Shown piece after piece: positions 41,861 through 49,529 of a stretch of 49,529 nucleotides of DNA. The position numbers were made by a program, and so were the translations under genes. The first letter of the stretch is position 1. The number at the start of each line of letters is the position of its first letter. Under the pieces are notes generated by a model. That model saw only the letters and a program-made list of their open reading frames with translations, had not been told where the DNA came from and did no database searches. The stretch spans positions 1-49,529 of the forward strand of contig JAQCHZ010000019.1 of NCBI GenBank assembly GCA_027618835.1, read 5' to 3'. Source of the stretch: Chloroflexota bacterium. Lineage in GTDB: Bacteria; Chloroflexota; Dehalococcoidia; Lucifugimonadales; Lucifugimonadaceae.

Positions 41861-43084
41861 CTACCGCTGTTCGGAATTGGTTTGCTTGCGGGATTGGGTT
41901 CGGGCTGAAAGCGAGTAGATGTCGATGAATCCGGTAGCTGCCTCGTGATCGAACGAATCGGTCGTCGAGTAAGTTGCCAGATCGAAATCGTACAGGCTGA
42001 ACGGCGAACGTCGGCCGACAACGATGCAAGAGCCCTTGTGTAGACGCAGGCGAACGTCACCGGTCGAGTACTCGTGAGCGCTGTCCATGAACGCAGCGAT
42101 GTTTGTGCGTAGCTCGGTGAACCATCGACCGTCGTAAACCATGTCGGAATAGATCGCAGAAAGATTATCTTTCACACGCTGTTGCTCACGAGACATCGTT
42201 GCCGTCTCAAGTGCCTTTATGGCTGTGTGCAAAACGACAGCTGCGGGAGTTTCGTAAACCTCGCGTGACTTGATGCCTACTAAGCGGTTCTCGACGTGGT
42301 CGATACGACCCACACCGTGCTCACCAGCCATGTCGTTCAAGATGGCGATTAGCTCGACACCAGACTTCGGCGTGCCGTCGATGGAAACGGGAACACCTTT
42401 TTCGAAGCCAACAACAACTTCGATTGGTTCATCGGGAGTATCGCTGATCTGCTTCGTCCAAGAGAAAGCGTCCTCAGGCGGAGCGAGCCAAATGTCTTCG
42501 AGGTCTTCGCCCTCAATTGCTTGACCCCATAAGTTGCGGTCGATCGAGTAGACGCGTTGGTCGGACCCGACTTCCCGAAGCTCGAGTCCAGCCTTTTGGG
42601 CGTAGAGCTTCTCTTCGTCACGGGTCATGCCCCATTCGCGGGCAGGTGCAACGATCTTGAGAGGCTCGCCGTGTGCGGAAAGAGTCATGATTCCAGAGTC
42701 GAAACGAACCTGGTCGTTTCCTTTTCCGGTGCAGCCGTGGGCAACAGCGGTCGCTCCGACTTCACGAGCAGCTTCAACAAGCTTCTTCGCCATTAGCGGA
42801 CGTCCAAGTGCGGTTGAAAGGGCGTAGACGCCTTCGTACATGGCTCCGGCTTTTAGGCCAGGGAATACATATTCGTTTACGAACTCGTCTCGAACGTCCC
42901 AAACGAGAGATTGAATCGCACCTGCCTGAGCAGCCCGTTCCTTCACTCCAACGATTTCGGGTCCTGCGCCTAGATCGACCGTGAGGGTTACAACGTCCAT
43001 GTTGTAATGCTCTTGGATCCAGACGGTTGAGATTGTTGAGTCCATGCCCCCGCTGTAAGCGAGGACGCACTTTTCCCTTGCCAT
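41861..43084 (-). CDS. argG: Argininosuccinate synthase
   Basis: The 407-residue ATP-pyrophosphatase begins CVLAYSGGMDSTIS, the PP-loop in which relatives usually have SGGLDTS. HGCTGKGNDQVRFD follows, and the C-terminal half carries the citrulline/aspartate-binding blocks. It ligates citrulline and aspartate with ATP. ATG 43084. The C-terminal tail (SLSARTQSRKQTNSEQR) is a polar extension. The upstream 43085-43330 stretch carries its promoter and a GIY-YIG module. Confidence 0.95.
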   Translation of the reverse strand: MAREKCVLAYSGGMDSTISTVWIQEHYNMDVVTLTVDLGAGPEIVGVKERAAQAGAIQSLVWDVRDEFVNEYVFPGLKAGAMYEGVYALSTALGRPLMAKKLVEAAREVGATAVAHGCTGKGNDQVRFDSGIMTLSAHGEPLKIVAPAREWGMTRDEEKLYAQKAGLELREVGSDQRVYSIDRNLWGQAIEGEDLEDIWLAPPEDAFSWTKQISDTPDEPIEVVVGFEKGVPVSIDGTPKSGVELIAILNDMAGEHGVGRIDHVENRLVGIKSREVYETPAAVVLHTAIKALETATMSREQQRVKDNLSAIYSDMVYDGRWFTELRTNIAAFMDSAHEYSTGDVRLRLHKGSCIVVGRRSPFSLYDFDLATYSTTDSFDHEAATGFIDIYSLSARTQSRKQTNSEQR

Positions 43085-43284
43085 GTTTACGTTCGAGTCC
43101 TTCGTGGTTGCGGCTGTTGTGCCGATTGAGGAATGCCGCTTCTCGATTGTTGCCTCATCATTATCGAAAAGGGCAACCTGACTATTCTCTCGCTAGAAGT
43201 GGGCGTTGTCGATTGTGATGACTAATTGATTTTGAATTGGAGGTCGTGTTGATCCATCCTGATAACACCAATGTGCCTACTGTC

Positions 43285-43305
43285 ATTCTGAACTCGATTC
43301 AGAAT
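43285..43305. repeat. Palindrome upstream of the second GIY-YIG gene
   Basis: ATTCTGAA-CTCGA-TTCAGAAT has 8-bp perfect arms and lies 26 nt before the gene's ATG. The same kind of TCATTCTGA palindrome is a widespread intergenic repeat in bacteria. Confidence 0.75.
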
Positions 43306-43330
43306 CACGTTCAAATCCCGACTTCTGTCG

Positions 43331-43588
43331 ATGCCAAAAAAATCGTTCACCTACTACGTGTACATCCTCTCGAATGCTGACAAAACGATGTACACCGGCA
43401 TTACCGGCGACTTGTTCCGTAGACTTTGGCAACATCGAGCGAAAGCAGGAACTAAATTCGCCGCTAGGCACGGTCTATCCAAACTAGTTTGGTTCGAGGA
43501 GACTGATGATGTGGCAGCAACGATCGCACGAGAGAAGCAGATCAAAAACTGGCGTCGTAAGTGGAAGTTAGAGCTAGCTGACAGCTAG
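43331..43588 (+). CDS. Small GIY-YIG nuclease-domain protein, C-terminally shortened
   Basis: The 85-residue protein has the GIY-YIG strands YYVYIL and MYTGIT, the catalytic arginine in GDLFRRLWQH, and the metal-ligand glutamate in AREKQIKNWRRKWKLEL. It stops at LADS, where relatives continue with a helix ending N-P-x-W-x-D-L, so about ten residues are missing. The lost end coincides with a 15-nt palindrome (43574-43588) containing the stop codon. It may still fold, since the catalytic residues precede the break. ATG 43331; it lies 10 nt from the convergent HxlR gene. Confidence 0.85.
   Translation: MPKKSFTYYVYILSNADKTMYTGITGDLFRRLWQHRAKAGTKFAARHGLSKLVWFEETDDVAATIAREKQIKNWRRKWKLELADS
43574..43588. 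repeat. Palindrome forming the 3' end of the second GIY-YIG gene
   Basis: CTAGCT-GAC-AGCTAG has 6-bp arms. It encodes the last residues and supplies the TAG stop codon of the gene. Confidence 0.6.
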
Positions 43589-43598
43589 TGAGCGGTGA

Positions 43599-43961
43599 CT
43601 AGGCTTCGACTTGGGCGGGCATCCATTTTTCGGCCCAGTTTTGAAGGGCTGCAAATACGGGTGCTAGCTCGCGTGCCATCTGGGTGGCGGCGTATTCAAC
43701 TAAGACAGGTCGCTGCGCTGCATCGACTTTTCGTTCGACCATGCCGATCTCTTCGAGTTCGACGAGTCGTTGGGAGAGCATGCGATCGCTGATGCCGTCT
43801 ACTGCCGTGCTGATTTTTGAGAATCGAGCAGGTTGATCGAGCAGTATGGTGAGGATCAGGCCCGTCCAGCGTTTGGCGAGCAGCTCCATTGCCGCTTGGT
43901 AGTGCTGGCACATGGGGGCCGATGCCGTGTGATCTTGTTTTTTCGGATTCGCTTGTGTCAC
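43599..43961 (-). CDS. HxlR-family transcriptional regulator
   Basis: The 120-residue winged-helix protein matches HxlR/MarR-like regulators. CQHYQAAMELLAKRWTGLILTIL is the opening helix with its usual cysteine, followed by ARFSKISTAVDGISDRMLSQRLVELEEIGMVERKV, the recognition helix and wing. Some members sense quinones or electrophiles through that cysteine. The start is GTG 43961. It is divergent from an FMN reductase gene, a common arrangement in which the regulator represses the reductase. Two 18-nt direct repeats lie in the shared intergenic region. Confidence 0.92.
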   Translation of the reverse strand: MTQANPKKQDHTASAPMCQHYQAAMELLAKRWTGLILTILLDQPARFSKISTAVDGISDRMLSQRLVELEEIGMVERKVDAAQRPVLVEYAATQMARELAPVFAALQNWAEKWMPAQVEA

Positions 43962-44001
43962 GTACTCAACCCTACACCAAAATTACGCCGTAAAGAAGTA
44001 A

Positions 44002-44086
44002 CTAACATTTTGTAAGTAGTACCGACGTGACTACATGGTCTTCGGGGAAACTATAAATAATAGAGTTGCTAATATTTAGTAAGTAG
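44002..44086. promoter_or_regulatory. Direct-repeat pair in the hxlR/FMN reductase intergenic region
   Basis: CTAACATTTTGTAAGTAG (44002-44019) and CTAATATTTAGTAAGTAG (44069-44086) match at 16 of 18 positions and lie 67 nt apart (start to start) between divergent genes. They are good candidates for HxlR operators, which in related systems are AT-rich sites containing GTAxxTAGTA-type cores. Confidence 0.6.
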
Positions 44087-44135
44087 ATATTATTGCTATA
44101 GCGACTCCGCAGTTTGGATTAAAGAAAAACATGCA

Positions 44136-44705
44136 ATGACTGACCCGAAATTGAAAATACTAAGGATCTCCGGATCCGTGCGAAAAGACTCTGTGAATAG
44201 CGCTCTTTTGAAAATTGCGAGAAAGATATCGACCGACAAATTCGATTTCGACAGTCACGAAGATTTGGCTGATTTGCCGATATTCAATCAAGATATCGAA
44301 GGCGAAAACATTCCGGATGCTGTGTTCGAGCTTGGTAAGGCAGTTCATGAAGCCGACGCAGTGTTGATTTCAACGCCCGAGTACAACGGTTCGATTCCCG
44401 GTGGACTCAAAAACCTTCTCGATTGGGGATCACGTCCGTATGGGCAGGGTGCGTTCAACGGCAAGGTGGTTGCTGTGATTGGGGCAAGTCATAGTCAGTA
44501 CGGCGCTTCTCGAGCTGTTGAGATGACTTCCAATATTCTGGAAGCAATGAGCGCACATGTGATCAACCGAAAATTGACCCTTGGCAACGCTCCTGAGCGA
44601 GTCAGTAGCGACGGAGAGATTGTCGATGAGATGATTTCAAGGTCGCTGTCTGATGTCTTGGATGGAAAGACTTCTGTAGAGAGTTTGACTCCGGTCTCTC
44701 GATAA
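44136..44705 (+). CDS. NADPH-dependent FMN reductase (flavodoxin fold)
   Basis: The 189-residue protein has the flavin phosphate loop ISGSVRKDSVNSALL and STPEYNGSIPGGLKNLLDWGSR, the FMN-binding block of the SsuE / chromate reductase group. VAVIGASHSQYGASRA is the later strand. It reduces FMN or quinones using NAD(P)H, in line with regulation by the divergent HxlR gene. ATG 44136. A bidirectional terminator follows. Confidence 0.92.
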   Translation: MTDPKLKILRISGSVRKDSVNSALLKIARKISTDKFDFDSHEDLADLPIFNQDIEGENIPDAVFELGKAVHEADAVLISTPEYNGSIPGGLKNLLDWGSRPYGQGAFNGKVVAVIGASHSQYGASRAVEMTSNILEAMSAHVINRKLTLGNAPERVSSDGEIVDEMISRSLSDVLDGKTSVESLTPVSR

Positions 44706-44724
44706 TTCACTTTGCGACAAAATG

Positions 44725-44761
44725 AAAAATCTCCTGCCGATTCGTTCGACAGGAGATTTTT
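44725..44761. terminator. Bidirectional terminator between FMN reductase and argD
   Basis: AAAAATCTCCTG (44725-44736) pairs with CAGGAGATTTTT (44750-44761), a 12-bp perfect stem with A and T tracts at the two ends. It serves both convergent genes. Confidence 0.93.
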
Positions 44762-44782
44762 TATTTCGACCAAATCTAGCGA

Positions 44783-45985
44783 CTAGGCGCTAGTAACTGA
44801 CAGAACCTTGTCCAAAATCGCTACTGCTTCGTCGATTTCGTCTCGGGTTACGTTTAGAGGTGGCATGAAGCGAATCATGTTGGGTCGAACTGCGTTGATG
44901 AGCAGACCCTCTGGCAATGCAGCAGTTACCGTTGCACCTGCAATATCGATATTCATCTGGAGTGCGATCAGTAAGCCCATTCCACGAACTTCAGTGATGA
45001 AATCGTACTTCTCAGCGAGACCGTTTAGCTTGCCTTGGAAGTAAGCACCGGTCTCGTTGGCGAGTTCTGGGATGTTCTCATCAACGATAACTTTGGCTGC
45101 TGCAGCACCTGCGGCAGTCGTCAGAGCGTTTCCGCCAAACGTCGATCCGTGGTCACCCGGCTCAAGAACTGAGCAGAATTCCTTTGTGAGGAATGCGCCA
45201 AGAGGAGCACCTGAACCGAGAGCCTTTGCCAGCGTCATTACATCAGGTTCAACACCCGGGAACTGCTGGTATCCGAACAGGGTTCCGATTCGACCCATTC
45301 CGGTTTGAACTTCGTCGAGCATGAACAGAATGTTCTTCTCGTGGCAAAAGTCCATAACGTCCTTCAGGTAGTTCTCGGAAGGGATGTTTACTCCGCCCTC
45401 ACCTTGAATCGGCTCAAGCATTACTGCACATGTTCGCCCTTCAACGTAGGCGTCTTTGATCGCCTGAACATCGTTGTAGGCCACGTTTACAAATCCCGGC
45501 ATTAGCGGCGTCCATTTTTCCTGATATGCAGGCTGACCGGTTGCTGCCATCATCGCCTGAGTTCGACCGTGGAACGAATTGAACGTTGTGATGATCTCGT
45601 ATGCGCCGTCGAGTTTGGTCTTGCCCCATTTGCGAGCGACTTTGCAGGCGCCTTCGTTTGCTTCTGCTCCGGAGTTACAGAAGAAAACGCGATCAACGTC
45701 GGAGTTGTCGATGAGGATCTTTGCGAGCGGCAGCTGCGGCGTTGTGTAGAACAGGTTCGACATCTGCAGGATTTTTCCTGCTTGGTCACGAATGGCTTCT
45801 GTAACGGCAGGATGGTTGTGTCCGATGTTTAGGACTGCCCAGCCGGCGGTGAAATCGAGATAGCTCTTGCCATCATTGTCGAACACTCGGGTGCCTTCGC
45901 CTCGAACTAGGACAGGTGGCATTCGGTTCACCACTTGCATGTAGTATTTGGCTTCGAGGGCTTTATAGTCATCCGAGGTAGTCAT
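44783..45985 (-). CDS. argD: Acetylornithine aminotransferase
   Basis: The 400-residue class-III PLP aminotransferase shows FCNSGAEANEGACKVARKWG, TTFNSFHGRTQAMMAATGQ, EPIQGEGGVNIP, LDEVQTGMGR and TLAKALGSGAPLGA with the PLP lysine. It moves the amino group of glutamate onto N-acetylglutamate semialdehyde. Function is inferred from the neighbouring argJ and argB, since relatives include other omega-aminotransferases. ATG 45985. Confidence 0.93.
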   Translation of the reverse strand: MTTSDDYKALEAKYYMQVVNRMPPVLVRGEGTRVFDNDGKSYLDFTAGWAVLNIGHNHPAVTEAIRDQAGKILQMSNLFYTTPQLPLAKILIDNSDVDRVFFCNSGAEANEGACKVARKWGKTKLDGAYEIITTFNSFHGRTQAMMAATGQPAYQEKWTPLMPGFVNVAYNDVQAIKDAYVEGRTCAVMLEPIQGEGGVNIPSENYLKDVMDFCHEKNILFMLDEVQTGMGRIGTLFGYQQFPGVEPDVMTLAKALGSGAPLGAFLTKEFCSVLEPGDHGSTFGGNALTTAAGAAAAKVIVDENIPELANETGAYFQGKLNGLAEKYDFITEVRGMGLLIALQMNIDIAGATVTAALPEGLLINAVRPNMIRFMPPLNVTRDEIDEAVAILDKVLSVTSA

Positions 45986-46208
45986 TGTTCTTCTCTTTTT
46001 TATCTATCTCGCGAGTTGACGCTCGGAATGACTCTCCCGAACGTTCGCAAGTACGAAGACTGTCGCCTAATAGTGGCGAGCACTGCGAATCACAAACAGC
46101 GATTTACAGAACGAGAACTATATCGCAGGGGGTGGGCAAGCGGGGTTTTGTCACCTGTAATTGCCGCGTTGCCTCAGGGTAGGCTTATAGTTGTGATGAT
46201 TTTTACGC

Positions 46209-46808
46209 CTAATCCCGGTCTTTTCGACCTGGTTTCCAGCCTCGTGCAGCTGCTCGTCCGAAGAGGATGAACGCCAGTGCGACGGTTGCTGCCATTGCTG
46301 GCCATTCAGCGCCTAGCGGCCAATCTGAATCAATCAGTGCTGCGGCGATTAAGATTATTACTAAGCCGGTGAGTGCTCCGTGACCGCTGCTTTTTATTTT
46401 TGCGATTACGAGCATTCCTAACGTCACACCGATTAACCCAGGCAGCGGCAGTAGTGCGATGGCTACTCCTGCTCCGCTTGCGAGTCCTGCTCCACCTCGG
46501 AACCGATTGAATACTGGATACCAGTGACCAAGCACTGCGGCGAAACCGCCGACAAACCAAAAATCTTCCGACACGCCTAGTGCCCAGGCGGCGAGAACGG
46601 GAAGCGCACCTTTGAGACCGTCGGCGAAGAACACGGCGGCGCCAATTCTTCTATCGACTTTGCGAAATACGTTTGCAGCACCGGGGTTACCGGTTCCGGT
46701 TTCGAAAAGGTCAATCCCTGCCCGCATCGTGAAGAGCTTGGCAAACGGAATCGATCCGAGCAAATAGCCGAATATCAGCATCGCGACGACGAGACCGGCT
46801 GTGTCCAT
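46209..46808 (-). CDS. plsY: Glycerol-3-phosphate acyltransferase PlsY
   Basis: The 199-residue multi-spanning protein has the three PlsY motifs: GYLLGSIPFAKL, GTGNPGAANVFR and GHWYPVFNRFRGGAGLASG. It transfers an acyl group from acyl phosphate to glycerol 3-phosphate at the membrane. In the third motif the usual GGKG reads GGAG, so a conserved lysine is alanine. The gene sits between argB and argD, an unusual place for a lipid gene, but on the same strand with a 49-nt gap from argB. Confidence 0.9.
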   Translation of the reverse strand: MDTAGLVVAMLIFGYLLGSIPFAKLFTMRAGIDLFETGTGNPGAANVFRKVDRRIGAAVFFADGLKGALPVLAAWALGVSEDFWFVGGFAAVLGHWYPVFNRFRGGAGLASGAGVAIALLPLPGLIGVTLGMLVIAKIKSSGHGALTGLVIILIAAALIDSDWPLGAEWPAMAATVALAFILFGRAAARGWKPGRKDRD

Positions 46809-46857
46809 GGCTAAGATTCCTGAGTTCTGATCTGGTGCTGACGACTAGAACTGTCTA

Positions 46858-47664
46858 TTAGATAATGCGAGTTCCGATATCCTCGCCACGTGCACAGGCT
46901 AGCAGTGCCCCGGCGAGTCGACCGTCGATAATGTGACCGGATCCGACGACTGAAACAGCGTCGGCGCATGCCTCTATCTTGGGAATCATGCCTCCGGCTG
47001 CGATTCCACCAGCGATCAAGTCTCTTGCCTGCCCGCGAGTCATCCTCGGGATAAGCCTTCTGCGGGCGTCGAGAACGCCTTCAACATCGGTTTGGAAAAC
47101 CAACTGGTCGGCACAGACTGCTTTTGCAATATGACCCGCTGAAGTATCGGCATTTACGTTCAATATTCGGTCTTCACCCGATCCCGCAGGGAATAAATGG
47201 AGCGCGGTGGGAGCAATCACAGGGATGCTTCCCGAGTTGAGAATCGTTTCGATGGGTTTGGCGTTGGCTTTTACGATTTTGCCTACGTAGCCAAGATCGG
47301 GATCAAGCACTTCGGCCTGAAGGAGTCCGCCCGATACGCCGGATATTCCAGTCGCATCGGCGCCGTTCGCCTGGAATTCGGCAACGAGCTGGGAATTGAC
47401 GAGTCCGGCTAGAACTGCGATCGCCACGTCGAGCGTCGCTTCGTCGGTGCGTCTTAGACCGCGAATGAACTCAGGATGTATGCCCAGTTTGCCTACCCAG
47501 TCGCTAATGACCTTGCCGCCTCCGTGAACAACGACGGGGCGTGCGCCCTGCTTCCACAGATCAATAATATCCGGAACAGTGCTATCGCCCTCGCCAAGAG
47601 TGCTGCCACCGATTTTGATCACGATCGTCTTACCCGACAGATCGCGTTTGTTGGAAGTGGTCAT
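46858..47664 (-). CDS. argB: Acetylglutamate kinase
   Basis: The 268-residue amino-acid kinase has IVIKIGGSTLG, PVVVHGGGKVISDW, RGLRRTDEATLDVA, LNVNADTSAGHIAKA and a final GGMIPKIEACADAV. It phosphorylates N-acetylglutamate in arginine synthesis. ATG 47664 is chosen; an in-frame TTG at 47688 would add eight unlikely residues. It lies between argJ and plsY. Some relatives act on LysW-linked substrates, but no such carrier gene is seen. Confidence 0.93.
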   Translation of the reverse strand: MTTSNKRDLSGKTIVIKIGGSTLGEGDSTVPDIIDLWKQGARPVVVHGGGKVISDWVGKLGIHPEFIRGLRRTDEATLDVAIAVLAGLVNSQLVAEFQANGADATGISGVSGGLLQAEVLDPDLGYVGKIVKANAKPIETILNSGSIPVIAPTALHLFPAGSGEDRILNVNADTSAGHIAKAVCADQLVFQTDVEGVLDARRRLIPRMTRGQARDLIAGGIAAGGMIPKIEACADAVSVVGSGHIIDGRLAGALLACARGEDIGTRII

Positions 47665-47790
47665 GATGACACCACTTTTGAAAAGCAATTCAAGGAACTG
47701 CTTGATAACGAATGTGCGGGGTTAATGAGCAATAGCTCTCCCCTATGAGGTTGGCCTGCGCCTGTCACAACGATGTCCCTTTGATGACGG

Positions 47791-49011
47791 TTACGTCGTG
47801 TAAGCCGAGTTGAAGACCACGTACTCTTCGGTGAGGTCACATCCCCACGCAACGCCCGTTCCGTCGCCAACGTTGAGATCGACTCGAAGTCGCACCTCGT
47901 CGCCAGCGAGCGCACTCACGACGCTCTGGACGTTGTAAGCGATTGCTTTGCCTGCGTGGACAATCTGAATATCGTTCACGAAGCAGTCGATTTTCGATTC
48001 ATCGAGTGGAATCTGCGCCTTGCCGACCGCCATGAAAATTCGACCCCAGTTTGGGTCACGTCCGTAAACGGCGGTTTTGACGAGCATTGATGCCGCACAT
48101 GAGCGAGAAGCCGCCAGGGCGTCGTCGACCGAATGCGCACCATTGACGGTTACTTCGATCAGCTTGGTTGCACCTTCGCCGTCGCGTGCGATTTCGATTG
48201 CGAGGTACTGCGTTACTTGACGAACGGCTTCGGCAAATGCCTCTGAGGCATCGTTTCCACCGGAGATTACTGATCCACCGGCTGCGCCGTTCGCCATGAG
48301 TAGCACGGTGTCGTTCGTGCTCTGGTCGCCATCAACATCGATCTGGTTAAACGATAGTTTTACTGATTCCGAGAGTGTTTCCTGCAAGAATGCAGCGTCT
48401 ACATCGGCATCGGTTGTAACGTACGCCAGCATGGTGGCCATGTTCGGGTGAATCATTCCCGAACCCTTCGAAACTCCGCCAACGGTGTGAGTCACGCCAT
48501 CGACATCGAACGAAACTGCGATTTCCTTGGTGCGTTTGTCGGTTGTGAGAATCGCTTTGGCGAATTCTCCGCCGCCGTCTGCGCTGACTTCGATCTGCGG
48601 GATGAATTCGCGCATAAGAGCCATCGGAATTTCGACGCCGATTACTCCGGTTGAACTCACCAGCGTCTGTTCGCTGGTGACACCCAGATGAGCAGCTGTG
48701 ATATCGGTCATCTCTTTAGCGTCGATCAAGCCCTGATCGCCGACGGCGGTGTTGGCACAGCCACTGTTTACTACAACGGCGTGAATCTTCTTGTCGGTGC
48801 CTACACGCTCTCTATCAAGAGTGACGGTAGGCGAGAGAATGCTGTTCTGCGAGAACGTTCCGGCGATTGCACAGGCTCGTTCAGAGTAGAGCAGTCCGAT
48901 GTCTTTTTTATCGGCACCGGGGGTTTTGATTCCAGCGAATATTCCGCCAGCAGAGAAGCCTTTAGGCGACGTAACTGTGCCGTTTGGGACTGATGCGATA
49001 GAGAGTGTCAT
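47791..49011 (-). CDS. argJ: Bifunctional ornithine acetyltransferase / N-acetylglutamate synthase
   Basis: The 406-residue protein matches ArgJ. VVVNSGCANTAVGDQG is the oxyanion region, KGSGMIHPNMATMLAY carries the self-cleavage site with nucleophile T193, and GRDPNWGRI is the C-terminal block. It recycles acetyl groups from acetylornithine to glutamate and can also make N-acetylglutamate from acetyl-CoA. ATG 49011 is preferred because the family N-terminus begins there (SVPNGTVTSPKGFSAGG); the frame is open to 49074. First gene of the arg run. Confidence 0.95.
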   Translation of the reverse strand: MTLSIASVPNGTVTSPKGFSAGGIFAGIKTPGADKKDIGLLYSERACAIAGTFSQNSILSPTVTLDRERVGTDKKIHAVVVNSGCANTAVGDQGLIDAKEMTDITAAHLGVTSEQTLVSSTGVIGVEIPMALMREFIPQIEVSADGGGEFAKAILTTDKRTKEIAVSFDVDGVTHTVGGVSKGSGMIHPNMATMLAYVTTDADVDAAFLQETLSESVKLSFNQIDVDGDQSTNDTVLLMANGAAGGSVISGGNDASEAFAEAVRQVTQYLAIEIARDGEGATKLIEVTVNGAHSVDDALAASRSCAASMLVKTAVYGRDPNWGRIFMAVGKAQIPLDESKIDCFVNDIQIVHAGKAIAYNVQSVVSALAGDEVRLRVDLNVGDGTGVAWGCDLTEEYVVFNSAYTT

Positions 49012-49164
49012 AGCGATTATTGAAGTGATTCGTAAGGTTCGCTGCAAGTGAACACAGCACTTGACTGTGGTCACAAACTAGCAAATGCCTATGTTTGTAC
49101 GAGTGAAATTAGAGAACACATTGGATTTAGTACGGCACTCGTTCGTCTTGTCAGATCGAAATCG

Positions 49165-49452
49165 ATGACAGTCGATTATGTCGATCAAACAATCGAACTT
49201 TGGCAGTTCAAATCAAATAGGGAGTATACAGCAGAGAGTCGGGCGATTTCAGCAGAAATTAGGCTGCGGATTCGACGTCAGAGACTTCGTTCATTACCAA
49301 TCGAGTTCTCTCTCGACGAGCTCGATAACGATCTAGCAGAAGTAAACCTGATCCAATTCGGTTCTGGAACCCTCGAGGGCGAAGCCGGTATCCCCATCGA
49401 CTTCGAGGGAAACGAGGTCGATATGAGCCTTATATATTCGATTATAAGGTAA
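49165..49452 (+). CDS. Hypothetical ORF, 95 aa
   Basis: ATG 49165 opens a frame with mixed, protein-like composition (MTVDYVDQTIELWQFKSNREY, then FSLDELDNDLAEVNLIQFG). No family was recognised. An alternative GTG at 49048 is close to the divergent argJ start. There is no clear ribosome-binding site, so it may be a chance frame; the last 77 nt of the window show nothing else. Confidence 0.28.
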   Translation: MTVDYVDQTIELWQFKSNREYTAESRAISAEIRLRIRRQRLRSLPIEFSLDELDNDLAEVNLIQFGSGTLEGEAGIPIDFEGNEVDMSLIYSIIR

Positions 49453-49529
49453 AGACATGGATCCGTACGCTCAGTAGTAGCAGTGCGAGACGTGTGAACT
49501 TTTTGCACCTCGGTTGCATCTAAGAATTT

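Noticed and set aside
45986..46208. Possible RNA gene in the argD-plsY gap
   Set aside because: No tRNA-like arms, riboswitch core or strong conserved structure was found. It probably carries only the argD promoter.

Overview
The window looks like a bacterial chromosome segment, most plausibly from the phylum Chloroflexota (SAR202 / Dehalococcoidia-like). This is inferred from gene content, not from a marker gene. The clues are two enolase-superfamily dehydratases plus a UxuA-type dehydratase, a CaiB/BaiF CoA transferase, several NAD-dependent epimerases, a substrate-binding lipoprotein with a repetitive Glu/Val/Lys stalk, and the block rpmB / fakA-like / degV / recG. Starts are a mix of ATG, GTG and TTG, and all three stop codons are used. 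No rRNA, tRNA, CRISPR array, prophage or insertion sequence was seen.

Layout. 1-835: a palindromic REP-like element and little else. 836-4173 (minus): CaiB-type CoA transferase, a half-truncated universal stress protein, trpB. 4367-8115 (plus): dCMP deaminase, a mandelate-racemase-family enzyme and three tandem paralogous Cys-containing membrane-anchored proteins of no recognised family. 8137-10901: a patch of gene decay with a trypsin-like protease remnant, an epimerase remnant and a gamma-glutamyltranspeptidase with two in-frame stops. 10950-17403: membrane protein, aldo/keto reductase with a lost start codon, a 51-residue lipoprotein, glpK, an NmrA-like protein, a UxuA-like mannonate dehydratase and an APH-fold kinase. 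17468-24055: an OsmC remnant, an ArlF/pilin-like orphan, a ManD/RspA dehydratase, a GIY-YIG nuclease flanked by repeats, an NHL-repeat protein, a broken P-loop kinase, an SDR and an epimerase. 24261-26070 (minus): a cobalamin riboswitch, cobO, and a cobT remnant joined to a DUF5666-type fragment. 26155-33005 (minus): VIT-family transporter, epimerase, recG, degV, fakA-like; rpmB is divergent. 33853-37846: lipoprotein and two permeases of an oligopeptide-type ABC importer, with no ATPase genes. 37983-40116: a broken HAD phosphatase, rpe and a glycerophosphodiester phosphodiesterase. 40284-49011 (minus): arginine biosynthesis genes argJ, argB, argD, argG and argH, with plsY, an HxlR regulator / FMN reductase pair and a second GIY-YIG gene interspersed.

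The genes form three recognisable working groups: ornithine-to-arginine synthesis (argJ, B, D, G, H); sugar-acid and glycerol metabolism (UxuA, ManD, MR-family enzyme, GlpK, SDR, AKR); and B12 adenosylation under riboswitch control. The most unusual aspect is the number of damaged genes. At least eight loci are nonsense-interrupted, start-less, truncated or fused, and most lesions are single in-frame stops with the frame intact on both sides. The second notable aspect is two small GIY-YIG nuclease genes, each bracketed by palindromic repeats that run into the coding sequence.
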